A DNA stretch of 39,018 nt from Lentisphaerae bacterium GWF2_45_14 (GCA_001804785.1 MHBG01000043.1:1-39018); one strand, 5' to 3'. Shown: positions 16,294-25,702, numbered from the stretch's first letter. The notes: generated by a model from the letters alone, not told the origin. Program-made: numbers and translations.

Positions 16294-16301
16294 TTGAGAA
16301 A

Positions 16302-17246
16302 TCATTTATCACTACTGTAAACCGTTTCCACCTCAACTGACATCACACAGCCGTGCGTATAAATCTCAGGCGCTCCTCCGCATGCCTCTATTTCCATGAA
16401 AAACGAGGGATCACTGTACGCGCTGAAACGTATGCCTTTATCAGATGGCGTTTCAGTCGGGGGCGCGTCTACTATGTCAATATAATTTAGTCCTTCCGGC
16501 AGTTTTCCGGCGGTTCTTTTTACAATAAGTCCGGTGTCAGTATTGCGGTACTCCAGCCAATCAACCCCCGAGCCGAGCGCTATTTGGTAACGGAACCCAC
16601 CGTCCGTTTTCGAATGGCACAGTCCGTTTGTAACACGTCTTTTTTCATCACTCGCCCCATAAAGGTCCCATATTTCGGAAGCGGCTGGCAGTGGGAAAAC
16701 AACTTCGCTATTTGGCCCCGAAATGAACTGGCACAGCGTCCACGGAGCCAGCATGCATCTATCTTTTGTAAGTGTTTCTTTCCCTATATATTGTATCGAT
16801 TCCTTTACTTTTACATTAAAACTGTTTTTGTCGCCGGAAATGGTTACGCCTCTTTCGAAAATAACCGGAATCCCGAAGCCGCTGTTGTTTATCAAATCAA
16901 CTTCCGCTTCAACTCGAAGAAAATTATCTTTCGACTCCGTGACGATATAACGCGCTCCTGTCAATGCCGCAGGAACTCTCCAAGCGCCAGTCGTATATTC
17001 ATACCCCAATGTCGTACCTTCAGGCGCGGGCCAAAGTCCGTCCCCGCCCGGATTCAGATATCCGGAACGGTTCGTCTGTTTCAGTATCGCTTCAGGATTA
17101 ACCCTGTTTACCACTTCTCCATCGATTATTGTGAAAAGCCGTCCCTCAAGATCAAGCCCAATGAGGACGCCGTTCTTTTCATCGCCGACAATCTGAAAAC
17201 GCTTTTTCCCTTTTTCAAAAAGTGCAATAAATTCTGAAGATTTCAT
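16302..17246 (-). CDS. Galactose-mutarotase-like fold protein (DUF4380/DUF6786-type)
   Basis: A 314-residue, mainly beta protein without a signal peptide. The stretch NPGGDGLWPAPEGTTLGYEY, followed later by a beta-rich C-terminal half, is reminiscent of DUF4380/DUF6786 proteins, which have the carbohydrate-binding mutarotase fold. I cannot point to catalytic residues. Its start overlaps the end of the preceding glycosidase-like gene by 4 bases (ATGA type), so it is the last gene of the seven-gene minus-strand operon. A role in sugar-ring interconversion or in binding the substrate of that operon is inferred from position. Confidence 0.45.
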   Translation of the reverse strand: MKSSEFIALFEKGKKRFQIVGDEKNGVLIGLDLEGRLFTIIDGEVVNRVNPEAILKQTNRSGYLNPGGDGLWPAPEGTTLGYEYTTGAWRVPAALTGARYIVTESKDNFLRVEAEVDLINNSGFGIPVIFERGVTISGDKNSFNVKVKESIQYIGKETLTKDRCMLAPWTLCQFISGPNSEVVFPLPAASEIWDLYGASDEKRRVTNGLCHSKTDGGFRYQIALGSGVDWLEYRNTDTGLIVKRTAGKLPEGLNYIDIVDAPPTETPSDKGIRFSAYSDPSFFMEIEACGGAPEIYTHGCVMSVEVETVYSSDK

Positions 17247-19372
17247 TTTATAAATTTCCTTTTCATATCTAAGCAGTTCAATATTTTTTCAATCAGATCA
17301 TTTCGCGTATAATAGTAATGATTGCTCGCTTCAAATCCCACCCTTGAATCTCTTGAAACAACAGCCAGCAGTCTCTCAGTTATATTTATTTCATCATCAA
17401 TGAGTTCCTGAATGCCGTCAACTCTACCGGAATTTCTTTTCCTTACAAACCTTATCTGATTCAGGGTACTCTTAAAGTGACAGAACGCCGCTTCCGATAC
17501 GTTTTCAAGGTCTATAAAATTGGATAAATTTTCGGAGGAAACAAATTCCCTTGCCTTTTTGAGTTCATCGAGACCTTTTTCCCATTTTTCACAGAGTTTT
17601 GCAAACTGGCTTTCAAAGACATCCTCAGGATAAATAGCGCGCCAGCCTTCGAGATCGTCATAAGGGAAACCTATCATTGTAGCCTTATATCCCGTAGATT
17701 TTTCATAGAAAAGTGACATCGGTCCGTAATTTTGCGGCGCAACATAAAGAACTCCGACATGGAACGGAAATTCGCGGAACGCATCCCCGAATGTCTTCCA
17801 TGCTTCGCATATTGCGTCCGATGCCTTCACTCCGTATCTTTCCAATGCCACCTCTTCGGGCGTCCTGAATGTAAGTTCAAGATTAGGTCCCGGATATCCG
17901 CCAAGCGTCCAGCTTGACATAAGTCCCGAGACTCCAGCTTTTTCCAAATTATCAAGATGCTCCTTTACCAGATACGGCACCGGCAGATACGGGACTGCCG
18001 AACATTCCCAGGAATTATTAAGCTGTACCTTCGCAACCGTCTTAAGGCCGCGCGATTTAGCCGCACTCCATGCTTTCAGCGCCTCTTCAGAAGGCCCTAT
18101 AACCGACATGGAATAATCGACAACGCTCCCTCTAACTCCCTGAAATTCGAATTCTTTCCCCCATTCACTAACGCCGAGAACCTCAACTTGTTCGGGAAGA
18201 AGGTCTATTGTCTTTTGCGTATCTTCGCTCCATGCCCATGTATGCGTCATAACACGCGCCTCAGGTGCCGCACGGTGTACCCCTTTTTCGATTGCTGATA
18301 CGGTTTCCGCTATTACTTCGGCAACTGATTTTTGGGAACATAAAGGACATTTATCTCCGAATCTTTTTGCATGGCAGTTCGTAAGGTTTTCACTCATTGT
18401 AATACAGAATATTCCGCCAAGTCCCGGAACATTTTTAAATACATTAAAACACGAATCTTCAAGATATTTGCGAACACCTTCAACCGATGTGCAAAGCGCA
18501 AATATATCTTTATGCTCAACACCTTTCCATTCAGGATATTTTTCAAAAAACCTTTCCGGCATTCCGCGCGGTTCATTCAAATAAAGGTAAACTTTTATAC
18601 CAAATTTCTTGGCGCGTTTTACCAGCTCCCGAAGTCCCTCAATCCTCTTTTCCCAACCTCTTGAATATTCCGGGGCATTTTCAAACGGATAAAGAGTATA
18701 TAATATTACCTGAATCCATATCCCGTTAACACCTGTCTCCGAATATGCCTTGAGCAGCGTATCAGGATAAGGGTCAAGCTCCGACTCCATAAGAGTATCC
18801 CCGTAAAGGGCGTGAAATGAATATATAAAATTGAGGTCAAAACAACTTTTTGATTTGTCTTTTTCTCCATATGAACTGTATTCCCGTATAAAGTCGAATG
18901 GTCTTTCTGTTTCAGAAAACGAATTAAAAAGCCCTGATGCTGTCTGTTTTATAAGCTCGGTTCTCTTCTTTTCATCTTCCGTAAGTTGGGAAAATACCGT
19001 CTTTACAACTGACGGCTTGTGATTCCCAAGCTTATGCCATAAAAAATCTTCTTCGCGAAGAATATAGTCCATTTTATCAGGCGTCCAGTCAAGCAGGGCA
19101 AGGAGCTGTCCGTAGGCCAACAGATGCCAGTTATTTCTGATTATTGTAAGATAACCCTTCTCCAGCCAGTTCTTTGACACTTCAATATTGGGCAGCCCAA
19201 GGTCATTGGCTGCTCTCTCCACGTTTCCTTTCGATGTTTCAAGTATCAGCGCTAATCTTTCATGCGGAACGAGTCCCCAGTTTCTCCATATTACCGCTTG
19301 GTATCGGCTTGGAAAATGTGGAAAGGAAAGTGCCTTCGGACTGTCCCCCTTCATAAGATCATCAATATTCAT
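17243..19372 (-). CDS. Glycosidase-like protein with an HTH-like N-terminal domain
   Basis: A 709-residue protein with no signal peptide. Residues about 25-150 form a helical region with two helix-turn-helix-like units (WRNWGLVPHERLALILETSKG... and NWHLLAYGQLLALLDWTPDKM), ending in REEDFLWHKLG. From about 190 to 560 a TIM-barrel-like part follows (GIWIQVILYTLYPF, KVYLYLNEPRGMPERF, HTWAWSED), then a helical C-terminus. The C-terminal end (SRDSRVGFEASNHYYYTR) matches that of the product at 21321 (SHSRLGWEPSMEYMTDR), so the two are distant paralogues. The usual N-terminal GH20/GH67-type domain is replaced by the helical one. The catalytic residues are not clear to me. A cysteine cluster, CxxxxxxxxxCPLC, sits near residue 335. 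Confidence 0.6.
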   Translation of the reverse strand: MNIDDLMKGDSPKALSFPHFPSRYQAVIWRNWGLVPHERLALILETSKGNVERAANDLGLPNIEVSKNWLEKGYLTIIRNNWHLLAYGQLLALLDWTPDKMDYILREEDFLWHKLGNHKPSVVKTVFSQLTEDEKKRTELIKQTASGLFNSFSETERPFDFIREYSSYGEKDKSKSCFDLNFIYSFHALYGDTLMESELDPYPDTLLKAYSETGVNGIWIQVILYTLYPFENAPEYSRGWEKRIEGLRELVKRAKKFGIKVYLYLNEPRGMPERFFEKYPEWKGVEHKDIFALCTSVEGVRKYLEDSCFNVFKNVPGLGGIFCITMSENLTNCHAKRFGDKCPLCSQKSVAEVIAETVSAIEKGVHRAAPEARVMTHTWAWSEDTQKTIDLLPEQVEVLGVSEWGKEFEFQGVRGSVVDYSMSVIGPSEEALKAWSAAKSRGLKTVAKVQLNNSWECSAVPYLPVPYLVKEHLDNLEKAGVSGLMSSWTLGGYPGPNLELTFRTPEEVALERYGVKASDAICEAWKTFGDAFREFPFHVGVLYVAPQNYGPMSLFYEKSTGYKATMIGFPYDDLEGWRAIYPEDVFESQFAKLCEKWEKGLDELKKAREFVSSENLSNFIDLENVSEAAFCHFKSTLNQIRFVRKRNSGRVDGIQELIDDEINITERLLAVVSRDSRVGFEASNHYYYTRNDLIEKILNCLDMKRKFIK

Positions 19373-20243
19373 TCGCTATTTCTCCGGCTGTTTTAAAAAA
19401 TGCCCCTTTTTCGAGGAGCATTTCGCAAAGTTTATCAAATTCTTCACATGCTTTTTTCCCGCAGTTTTTAACGATAAAGGGCAACGGCTTTACGCTTGCT
19501 TCCCCGAAATCAATACTGCCCTGCGGCATTTTATAAAATTCCCAGGGATGAAAGTAGAAACAGAGGACCGGCCGGGTCTTTTTCTTATCTACATATTTTA
19601 TAAATGAATCGGCTTTATTCATTAGTGCGGTTGCTGACTTTGTCCTAAAGAGTGGCCACTGGTCACGGTCGCGCTGGAAGGGGTCACTACTTTCCATCGA
19701 AAGGTCACAGAAATTGGGTATTTCGACTATCTTCATTGTCCCTTTTTTCGTCCAGTTTTTAGACGATGGATGATATGGTTTAAACATATTGCGATAAAAA
19801 TAGAGCGGCAGACTGGCATCGGATTTATAGCCTAATTTCTCAAGGGCGTTCAGAACTGCCGTGCTTCCCCAGAGTCTTGGACAGCGGAAGCTGAGAGACT
19901 TTTCCCCTGAAACTTTATTGACTATTTCTGTTGCCGTTCTTATTCTTCCTTCAACTTCGAAAGGAAGTACCGGCCAATTGTTAGGAAGCGGAAAAATGGG
20001 ATCACCCAGAGTTTCGTGGTAAAGACCGTGACAACCAGTCTCATGGCCAGATGCCGCAACTTTTTTTACTATATTCTTATTGTTTTCGGCGGCATGGCCC
20101 GTCCAATAAAACGTCGCCTTTACGTCATACTTTTTAAATATTGAAAGAAGTTCCGGCGTGCCGTATTTAACGCCTTCATAGAAAGAAGTAAATGATCCGA
20201 CATCCGTCTCCATATCAATACCGAAAACAACATCAAAATTCAT
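19362..20243 (-). CDS. Polysaccharide deacetylase (NodB-type, CE4-like)
   Basis: A 293-residue cytoplasmic protein (no signal peptide). It has the NodB-type layout: motif 1 FGIDMETD with Asp10, the metal-binding motif GHETGCHGLYHE with His72 and His76, then a RCPRLWG motif that matches the usual R-x-P region, and FYFHPWEF near the end with the last conserved His. Such enzymes remove N- or O-acetyl groups from sugars. It overlaps the start of the next gene by 11 bases, so it is translated with the glycosidase-like protein. The lack of a signal sequence points to imported oligosaccharide, or a small molecule, as substrate. Confidence 0.8.
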   Translation of the reverse strand: MNFDVVFGIDMETDVGSFTSFYEGVKYGTPELLSIFKKYDVKATFYWTGHAAENNKNIVKKVAASGHETGCHGLYHETLGDPIFPLPNNWPVLPFEVEGRIRTATEIVNKVSGEKSLSFRCPRLWGSTAVLNALEKLGYKSDASLPLYFYRNMFKPYHPSSKNWTKKGTMKIVEIPNFCDLSMESSDPFQRDRDQWPLFRTKSATALMNKADSFIKYVDKKKTRPVLCFYFHPWEFYKMPQGSIDFGEASVKPLPFIVKNCGKKACEEFDKLCEMLLEKGAFFKTAGEIANEY

Positions 20244-20279
20244 AATTAAACTCCTTTTAAGTTCAAATTATTATTTTAT

Positions 20280-21308
20280 TCAGTCAAAAAGCACTGCCGT
20301 TTTGACCGTTTTCTTATCGCGTACAGTTGCCCATGCCTGAACGGCGTCATCCGCATGAAAACGATATGTAGTAAAAGAGTTCGTATCGATTATATTATGC
20401 AGGAGCATCTGGCATATCTCGTCATGAGTGGATGACTCGACCGGGTCTATTCGCTGAAAATGAATTCTCTTTTTAAAGTTCTCAAAAAAATCTTTTTTTG
20501 CCATTTCAGGATACACTGCATAGCTGAAAAAAAATCCGTCTTCACGGATAGAATTATCCAGCAGGAAATCAACCGCCGAACTGCTGCCCGTGGTATCAAT
20601 AAGCGCATCAAAACTGCGCCCATGTGAATTTAATTCATTGAACGGTATGGCGTTATCAACAGGGGTTGATTTTAACGCGAAGTCGAGCTGTGTATGCTGT
20701 CTTGCTGTTATTGAAACATTTTCCGCTCCGCTTATTTTCAGAAAAAGGGCAAAGAGACATCCTGCGGCGCCCGCTCCGGCAATCAGGAAGGAACGCCCGC
20801 ATATTCCACCGCTTGCAATAATCTGCTTTACCGAAGAATAGATTTCTTTTGAACAGCCGATAAGAAAACATCTATCAGGGGAAAGTTCTGCGGGAATTTT
20901 CTGCATGTAGCGGAAGAATTCAGTGATATCCTGCGCGCTGATTAGTCCATCAGCAGACATTGCCATGGAGTCCCTGACCTTTCCGAATTCAGCAAAACCG
21001 CCGAAACCGGACCCCATCCCGCTTTCTACTTCCCCAGGATATACGGCATTCGGGCTTGTTACCCAGTCGCCGGAAGCAAAATTTCTGACCTTTTTCCCTA
21101 CCGAGACAATCTGTCCTATGGATTCGTGTCCGAGAATACACGGATATTGAATTCCGAAATCGAAAGTTCCGTCAACTATATGCCGGTCCGTGCTGTTGCA
21201 AAAAAGGCAAGTTTTTATCTTGACCAGGCAATCATAATCTCCAATAACCGGCATTGCCACAGCGCCAATATTTATAGTTCCTTTCCCGGATGTAATAATT
21301 GCGTTCAC
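20280..21308 (-). CDS. Zinc-type MDR alcohol/sorbitol dehydrogenase-like protein
   Basis: A 342-residue medium-chain dehydrogenase. The catalytic zinc site is seen as Cys37 (CNSTD, with Asp41) and His61-Glu62 (GHESIG), and a Rossmann fold with GAGAAGCLFALFLK lies in the second half. The four Cys of the structural zinc loop, expected near residues 85-105, are absent: the loop reads SPNAVYPGEVESGMG. It probably oxidises a sugar or polyol hydroxyl with NAD(P). It is 12 bases after the glycosidase-like gene at 21321 in the same operon. Confidence 0.82.
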   Translation of the reverse strand: MNAIITSGKGTINIGAVAMPVIGDYDCLVKIKTCLFCNSTDRHIVDGTFDFGIQYPCILGHESIGQIVSVGKKVRNFASGDWVTSPNAVYPGEVESGMGSGFGGFAEFGKVRDSMAMSADGLISAQDITEFFRYMQKIPAELSPDRCFLIGCSKEIYSSVKQIIASGGICGRSFLIAGAGAAGCLFALFLKISGAENVSITARQHTQLDFALKSTPVDNAIPFNELNSHGRSFDALIDTTGSSSAVDFLLDNSIREDGFFFSYAVYPEMAKKDFFENFKKRIHFQRIDPVESSTHDEICQMLLHNIIDTNSFTTYRFHADDAVQAWATVRDKKTVKTAVLFD

Positions 21309-21320
21309 TGAATTCTCCCG

Positions 21321-23444
21321 TTACCCTAATCGGATTATCTTTTTGTAGGCTGGTATTTCATAATCAAGAACTATTCTGACTTGCTTTATTTTCCATTCGA
21401 GATGTTCGCGGTCTGTCATATATTCCATGCTCGGTTCCCAACCGAGGCGCGAGTGTGATTCCACAATAGGAATAGTTTTTTTAGCATTGTCAATTTCTTT
21501 GAGCGCAACATCTTCGAGTTGTGCAAGTATATTAAGTATTGTGGTCTTATTTTTCTCATTAAAGAGCTGCATATTAAGAATCCACCATGTCTTGACATTA
21601 ATGGTTGTTTTTAATGTGTTAGCTATAAAAGTACCCAGCGCCAACATTTTTTCAAGGTTTCTTTTTTTATTGCAGGGAACATCATTGGCAATTTTTTCAA
21701 GGCATTCAAGACCGTCATTCCATTTTGCCAGCATTTTTGAAAGATGTTTTATTTCAATCGGATAACGCATAGCTCCCGGCGACTGCTGGGCATTCTCGAA
21801 AGGATGATAAAATGTCTTAACAATTTTTGATCCAAAATGCGCATACCGCACCGATGGCATGACTATTTCCTGTGGTTCAAACCTACGCGTAATGTCGGGG
21901 TGAAATATAAGCGGATATGACGGTCCGACTCTGCACGGACCGTACTGGTCTTCATTCGACGGAATATAATCGTCCATACCCTCACTCCATAACTTCCAAG
22001 CCTTCAATACCTTCGATGCTGATTTCCTTCCGAAATCTCTTTCCGCTATTTGTTTCATAAGCTCTTCAGGCGATGGTGATGGGTTCCAAAAACTCCACTT
22101 GGCAAGTTCGCTTATTTCCGAGGGATATATTCCGTAATGGTGAGATTCCATCAATCCGCTCAGATTCCATTTTTCCCTGGCATTGTGGAGAGCGTCATTT
22201 CTTTTGCCCCATTGGTAAGGAACTGGAATATAAGGGACTACGCCGAAATCCCACGTCATGCCTGCGGTGTTGCTCATCGTATAGAGTTTGATATTCTTCT
22301 TTTTTGCGGCTTTGGCCTCGCTTATAAAATATTTACCGGGACCAGGAAATGAAATACTGTAATCCATGCAGACATCGGAGATATTTTCATGTTTCATTTC
22401 CTCGAACATTTCGAAGGTAACGAGCAAAGAGACGTCCTTTGGCAGTGATTCAATTAGCTTTATTCTGTCTTTTTCCGGCGCATAACCCCAGTTATATGTC
22501 CAGAACACGATTTCAGCATCCTTCTTATTTTTATGTATGACTTTTTTAAGAATATCCAACCATTCTGGATAGTCATAGCAAGGCCACCAGCCGGGACTTG
22601 GCTTGGGTTGTCTTAATCCGTCATTAAAGTTATCCAGGCTTCCGGTAGTATTGACTATGTCGTGACTTGGGAATTCACATGATTCGCCGACGAGAATAAT
22701 CCCTTTTGCTCCAGGGCATTCTTTAAAAAGTCTTCCATAGGAATTTTCATAGAATTCAAGAGCATTTTTATCCCGCGGATGCTTGAGACTTTTCAGATAA
22801 CTGTAGAGATAGACATCCAGCCCGAAAGAGGCTGCCCTCTCTATAAGTTCGTTGAAATCAAGGTATCCTGTGGTGGTCTCGTCCACGTCTTTTGTGAAGA
22901 GAAGTATGGAATCTATACCGGAGCGTGCAATAGCTTTCAGATGATTGTCCGGGAACTGGTCGAGACCCCAGCCGGAATGAGTCATCCGTGGAGAGAATAG
23001 CGGTTCGCGTTTAAAAGTTCCCTTTGGAAAGCACGGGGCTTCCTTCAAGTTCATAACATCCTGTATGTAATAAACTCCCTGTGCCGCACCTCTTGCGTCA
23101 TAACCATATATGGCAATGCTTTCATTTCCGGCTTCAACAATATAAGAGCCGGGAATGCGGAGATTTTTTTTATTTTCTCCGATTGTTATTGTTATTGTCT
23201 TTTTCTCTCGCGGTCCGTCCGCCTTTTTCACTCCACATGCGACATTCATGCTTACAGAGAGATATTCCGCAAGGTCTTTGGCTGCATTGGCAATTACAAT
23301 TGAGGCATCTTTTGCTATGATGATGCGCCAATCGTCTGTCAACTCTGTCTCGTCTTTTCCGCAGTCGACAGAAGAAATTCTTCTGTCAGGCTTGTGGGTG
23401 AGGTTCAGCTCTGTCCTGAATGCGTATTTTCTCTCTGTTTGCAT
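21321..23444 (-). CDS. Glycoside hydrolase-like protein with GH20/GH67-type N-domain
   Basis: A 707-residue protein without a signal peptide. The N-terminal 150 residues (WRIIIAKDASIVIANAAKDLAEYL... and GYDARGAAQGVYYIQDVM) have the zincin-like alpha/beta domain seen before the barrel in GH20 and GH67 enzymes. The barrel follows (GIDSILLFTKDVDETTTGYLDF, FGLDVYLYSY, GIILVGESCEFPS with an acid Glu candidate, FWTYNWGY), then a helical C-terminus. This resembles alpha-glucuronidase/hexosaminidase-like families, but the exact CAZy family is unknown to me. It is cytoplasmic, so it should act on imported oligosaccharides. Spacing to neighbours is 12 and 15 bases. Confidence 0.65.
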   Translation of the reverse strand: MQTERKYAFRTELNLTHKPDRRISSVDCGKDETELTDDWRIIIAKDASIVIANAAKDLAEYLSVSMNVACGVKKADGPREKKTITITIGENKKNLRIPGSYIVEAGNESIAIYGYDARGAAQGVYYIQDVMNLKEAPCFPKGTFKREPLFSPRMTHSGWGLDQFPDNHLKAIARSGIDSILLFTKDVDETTTGYLDFNELIERAASFGLDVYLYSYLKSLKHPRDKNALEFYENSYGRLFKECPGAKGIILVGESCEFPSHDIVNTTGSLDNFNDGLRQPKPSPGWWPCYDYPEWLDILKKVIHKNKKDAEIVFWTYNWGYAPEKDRIKLIESLPKDVSLLVTFEMFEEMKHENISDVCMDYSISFPGPGKYFISEAKAAKKKNIKLYTMSNTAGMTWDFGVVPYIPVPYQWGKRNDALHNAREKWNLSGLMESHHYGIYPSEISELAKWSFWNPSPSPEELMKQIAERDFGRKSASKVLKAWKLWSEGMDDYIPSNEDQYGPCRVGPSYPLIFHPDITRRFEPQEIVMPSVRYAHFGSKIVKTFYHPFENAQQSPGAMRYPIEIKHLSKMLAKWNDGLECLEKIANDVPCNKKRNLEKMLALGTFIANTLKTTINVKTWWILNMQLFNEKNKTTILNILAQLEDVALKEIDNAKKTIPIVESHSRLGWEPSMEYMTDREHLEWKIKQVRIVLDYEIPAYKKIIRLG

Positions 23445-23459
23445 GTGTATACGATTCTC

Positions 23460-24635
23460 TCAGAGGGCGAGACTTGTATGAATCTTATCAATTTTTTCAC
23501 TGAAAGGTATCGGGCCTCCGACAGTTATCTCGTAACCTGTTTCTATTCTCACGCCTTTGAATTCCGGGTGTCCGAAGAAACTTACATCCACGCATACGGT
23601 CATTCCGGGTTTAAGTACGTCATCACTGCCGGGCCCGAAAAACGGGGATTCAGCTTCATGGAGTCCTATCGTATGGACAAATGGGCATACGAGGTATTTT
23701 GTGAAGTCATGCTTTTTAAAATAGGCACGTGCGGGGGCATCGATTTCGCGGCCCGTCTTGCCTACTATAAGTTGATCTTTAGTAAGGAGATAAGCTTCGC
23801 GCAAATATTTCATGCATTCCTTCTGGCGCTGAGAATATTCGCCGCTTACCGCGAACACGTCACCCATTACGCCTGCATAACCGTTTACCTTTGCGGCGAG
23901 TCCGGCCATTACAAGTTCGCCTGAAACGAGTTTCTTTGAGCTTGCGGTGGGAACGACGGCGTTTGACCGCGCACCGCTTCCTACGATTGTTCCGAATCCG
24001 AAACCGCTTGCGCCCCTGCTTCTTACGGCAAATTCTCCGGCGGCGGCAACTTCTATTTCGGATGTACCGGCAGCGACTTTTGCTCTCATCGCGTCATAGG
24101 CAAAATCGGCGAGTTTAAATGCGCTTCTTATCTGTTCTATTTCCCAGGGGGATTTAATATACCGGAGTTTTACATAATCGTCTGTTATATCCACAAGTTC
24201 TACTCCTGCAAAGCCTTCTGCAATTCCTTTGTAACATGCCGCAGGCATCCTTCCTGCACCGACGAGGCCGATTCTTTTTACATTTCCGAGATTGGAATTA
24301 AGCTCGGCAAAGAGCTTCGGAAAATCGATGATTACTGCGTTCGGGTATTCTTCGTCCGGTACCATGAAGACCGGAAAATTTCTGGTTTCGGTGATTGTGC
24401 TGTCGAGTTTTGCGAAAGGCTCGCTTTCGGGTCCGCCGAGAATCATCGGTTTCCCCTTTTTCGGCACGAGCACGGCGCCGCTTTCGAACTGGGGGCACCA
24501 GCCGGTAAGGTACCAACCGTTCCCTATATTGAATTCATCGTAATAGACCAGTGCGGCATCGACATTTTTTTGATCCATGAGGACACGCAGGTTTTCGATT
24601 CTTTTTTCGCATTCCGACTGAATAAGGTAGCCCAT
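23460..24635 (-). CDS. M24 peptidase-fold protein (Xaa-Pro aminopeptidase/creatinase-like)
   Basis: A 391-residue protein with an N-terminal creatinase-type domain (1-155) and a C-terminal pita-bread domain. Aligning by eye with metal-dependent M24 enzymes, the first metal Asp is Gly245, the second is Val256, the third ligand His321 (HTIGLHE) remains, the Glu in the fourth position is Asp350 and Glu365 remains. Losing two of five metal ligands fits creatinase-type members, which work without metal, or an inactive enzyme. It lies 22 bases after the LacI-type gene, in an operon of sugar enzymes, so a C-N or peptide hydrolase acting on a sugar-linked amide is possible but not shown. Confidence 0.75.
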   Translation of the reverse strand: MGYLIQSECEKRIENLRVLMDQKNVDAALVYYDEFNIGNGWYLTGWCPQFESGAVLVPKKGKPMILGGPESEPFAKLDSTITETRNFPVFMVPDEEYPNAVIIDFPKLFAELNSNLGNVKRIGLVGAGRMPAACYKGIAEGFAGVELVDITDDYVKLRYIKSPWEIEQIRSAFKLADFAYDAMRAKVAAGTSEIEVAAAGEFAVRSRGASGFGFGTIVGSGARSNAVVPTASSKKLVSGELVMAGLAAKVNGYAGVMGDVFAVSGEYSQRQKECMKYLREAYLLTKDQLIVGKTGREIDAPARAYFKKHDFTKYLVCPFVHTIGLHEAESPFFGPGSDDVLKPGMTVCVDVSFFGHPEFKGVRIETGYEITVGGPIPFSEKIDKIHTSLAL

Positions 24636-24657
24636 TTTTTACTCCTACTTATTTATT

Positions 24658-25695
24658 TTAGTATATGGAACTGCTTTCACGGATAATAAGTTTTGGAAAA
24701 AGTTTGAGACGGCAGGGGCAAGATATCCTTTTCCCGATGTTTTTAAGAAACCATTCTACGGCAATGGGGCCGAGCTGTGCATAATCCAGCTTGACGGTAC
24801 TCAGGCGCGGAGTTAGTTGCTCGCCGACGGGGAGTCCGTCGCAACCGCATATGGCGACATCCTGCGGTATTGAGAATTTATGCCTGGCAAGAGCCCTGTA
24901 CACACCGCATGCCATTTCGTCATTGGTAAAGACCGCGTCAAAACTGATATTTTTCCCGAGAAATGAGTTAAGCTTTTCAAACGCACCGTCCGCACTGAAA
25001 TCGGATTCCAAGATAAGTTTTTCATCAAATTTTATCCCGAATGCGGTGAGAGCCTTTTTATAGCCTTCCTCCATCTCGGAGCTGAAATAATGTTCAGGAA
25101 AACCTTTGATAAGCACTATTTTTTTTCTGCCGGTCTCGGCGAGATGACTCACGGCGGAAAAAGCAGCCTCCGCATTGTCAAAACTTATTGAATTGTAGGG
25201 TGTTCCTATAAACGGGCCGCCGGGATTGTCCAGAAGGATGGCATCTGGGGCGATCAAGAGGAGCGCTTTAAGTTTTTCGGGTTCGAAATCCCCGAATATC
25301 ATCGAGGCAGCCGCCCTTGAGTTTTTAATGGATTCCCGAAGTGAGACGAATTGAGCGTAGTCGTTTCCGCAAGTTCTTATTACGCAATCGTAACCGTGTA
25401 TCGACAATTCCTGTTCGATGCTTGTGAGAAGCTCGGAATAGAACATCGCGAGATTTTTTCCCGAGCTGCCTATTATTATTTCGACGAAAGCCCTCGTTTT
25501 CCCGTCCGACGCCGCAGGACGGCCTGATTTAAGCGGTCCGCTATAGCCGAATGCTTCGGCAGCCGCAAGTATTTTCTCTTTTGTTTCGCTTTTTACTGCG
25601 GAACTGTTTCTTAGGGCGCGGCTGACAGTCATGGGGCTTACGCCGCATTTTTCCGCTATTGCCGCTATTGATTTTCTTTTATCTGACGTGTTCAT
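24658..25695 (-). CDS. LacI-family transcriptional regulator
   Basis: A 345-residue regulator. The N-terminal DNA-binding domain is clear (SIAAIAEKCGVSPMTVSRAL, then VKSETKEKILAAAEAFGY with the hinge helix region after it), and residues about 68-345 form the periplasmic-binding-protein-like effector domain. It probably senses a sugar and represses or activates its own operon. It is the first gene of a seven-gene minus-strand operon with gaps of 22, 15, 12 and 36 bases and overlaps of 11 and 4. A candidate promoter and operator lie directly upstream. Confidence 0.93.
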   Translation of the reverse strand: MNTSDKRKSIAAIAEKCGVSPMTVSRALRNSSAVKSETKEKILAAAEAFGYSGPLKSGRPAASDGKTRAFVEIIIGSSGKNLAMFYSELLTSIEQELSIHGYDCVIRTCGNDYAQFVSLRESIKNSRAAASMIFGDFEPEKLKALLLIAPDAILLDNPGGPFIGTPYNSISFDNAEAAFSAVSHLAETGRKKIVLIKGFPEHYFSSEMEEGYKKALTAFGIKFDEKLILESDFSADGAFEKLNSFLGKNISFDAVFTNDEMACGVYRALARHKFSIPQDVAICGCDGLPVGEQLTPRLSTVKLDYAQLGPIAVEWFLKNIGKRISCPCRLKLFPKLIIRESSSIY

Positions 25696-25702
25696 GTCTG
25701 TT

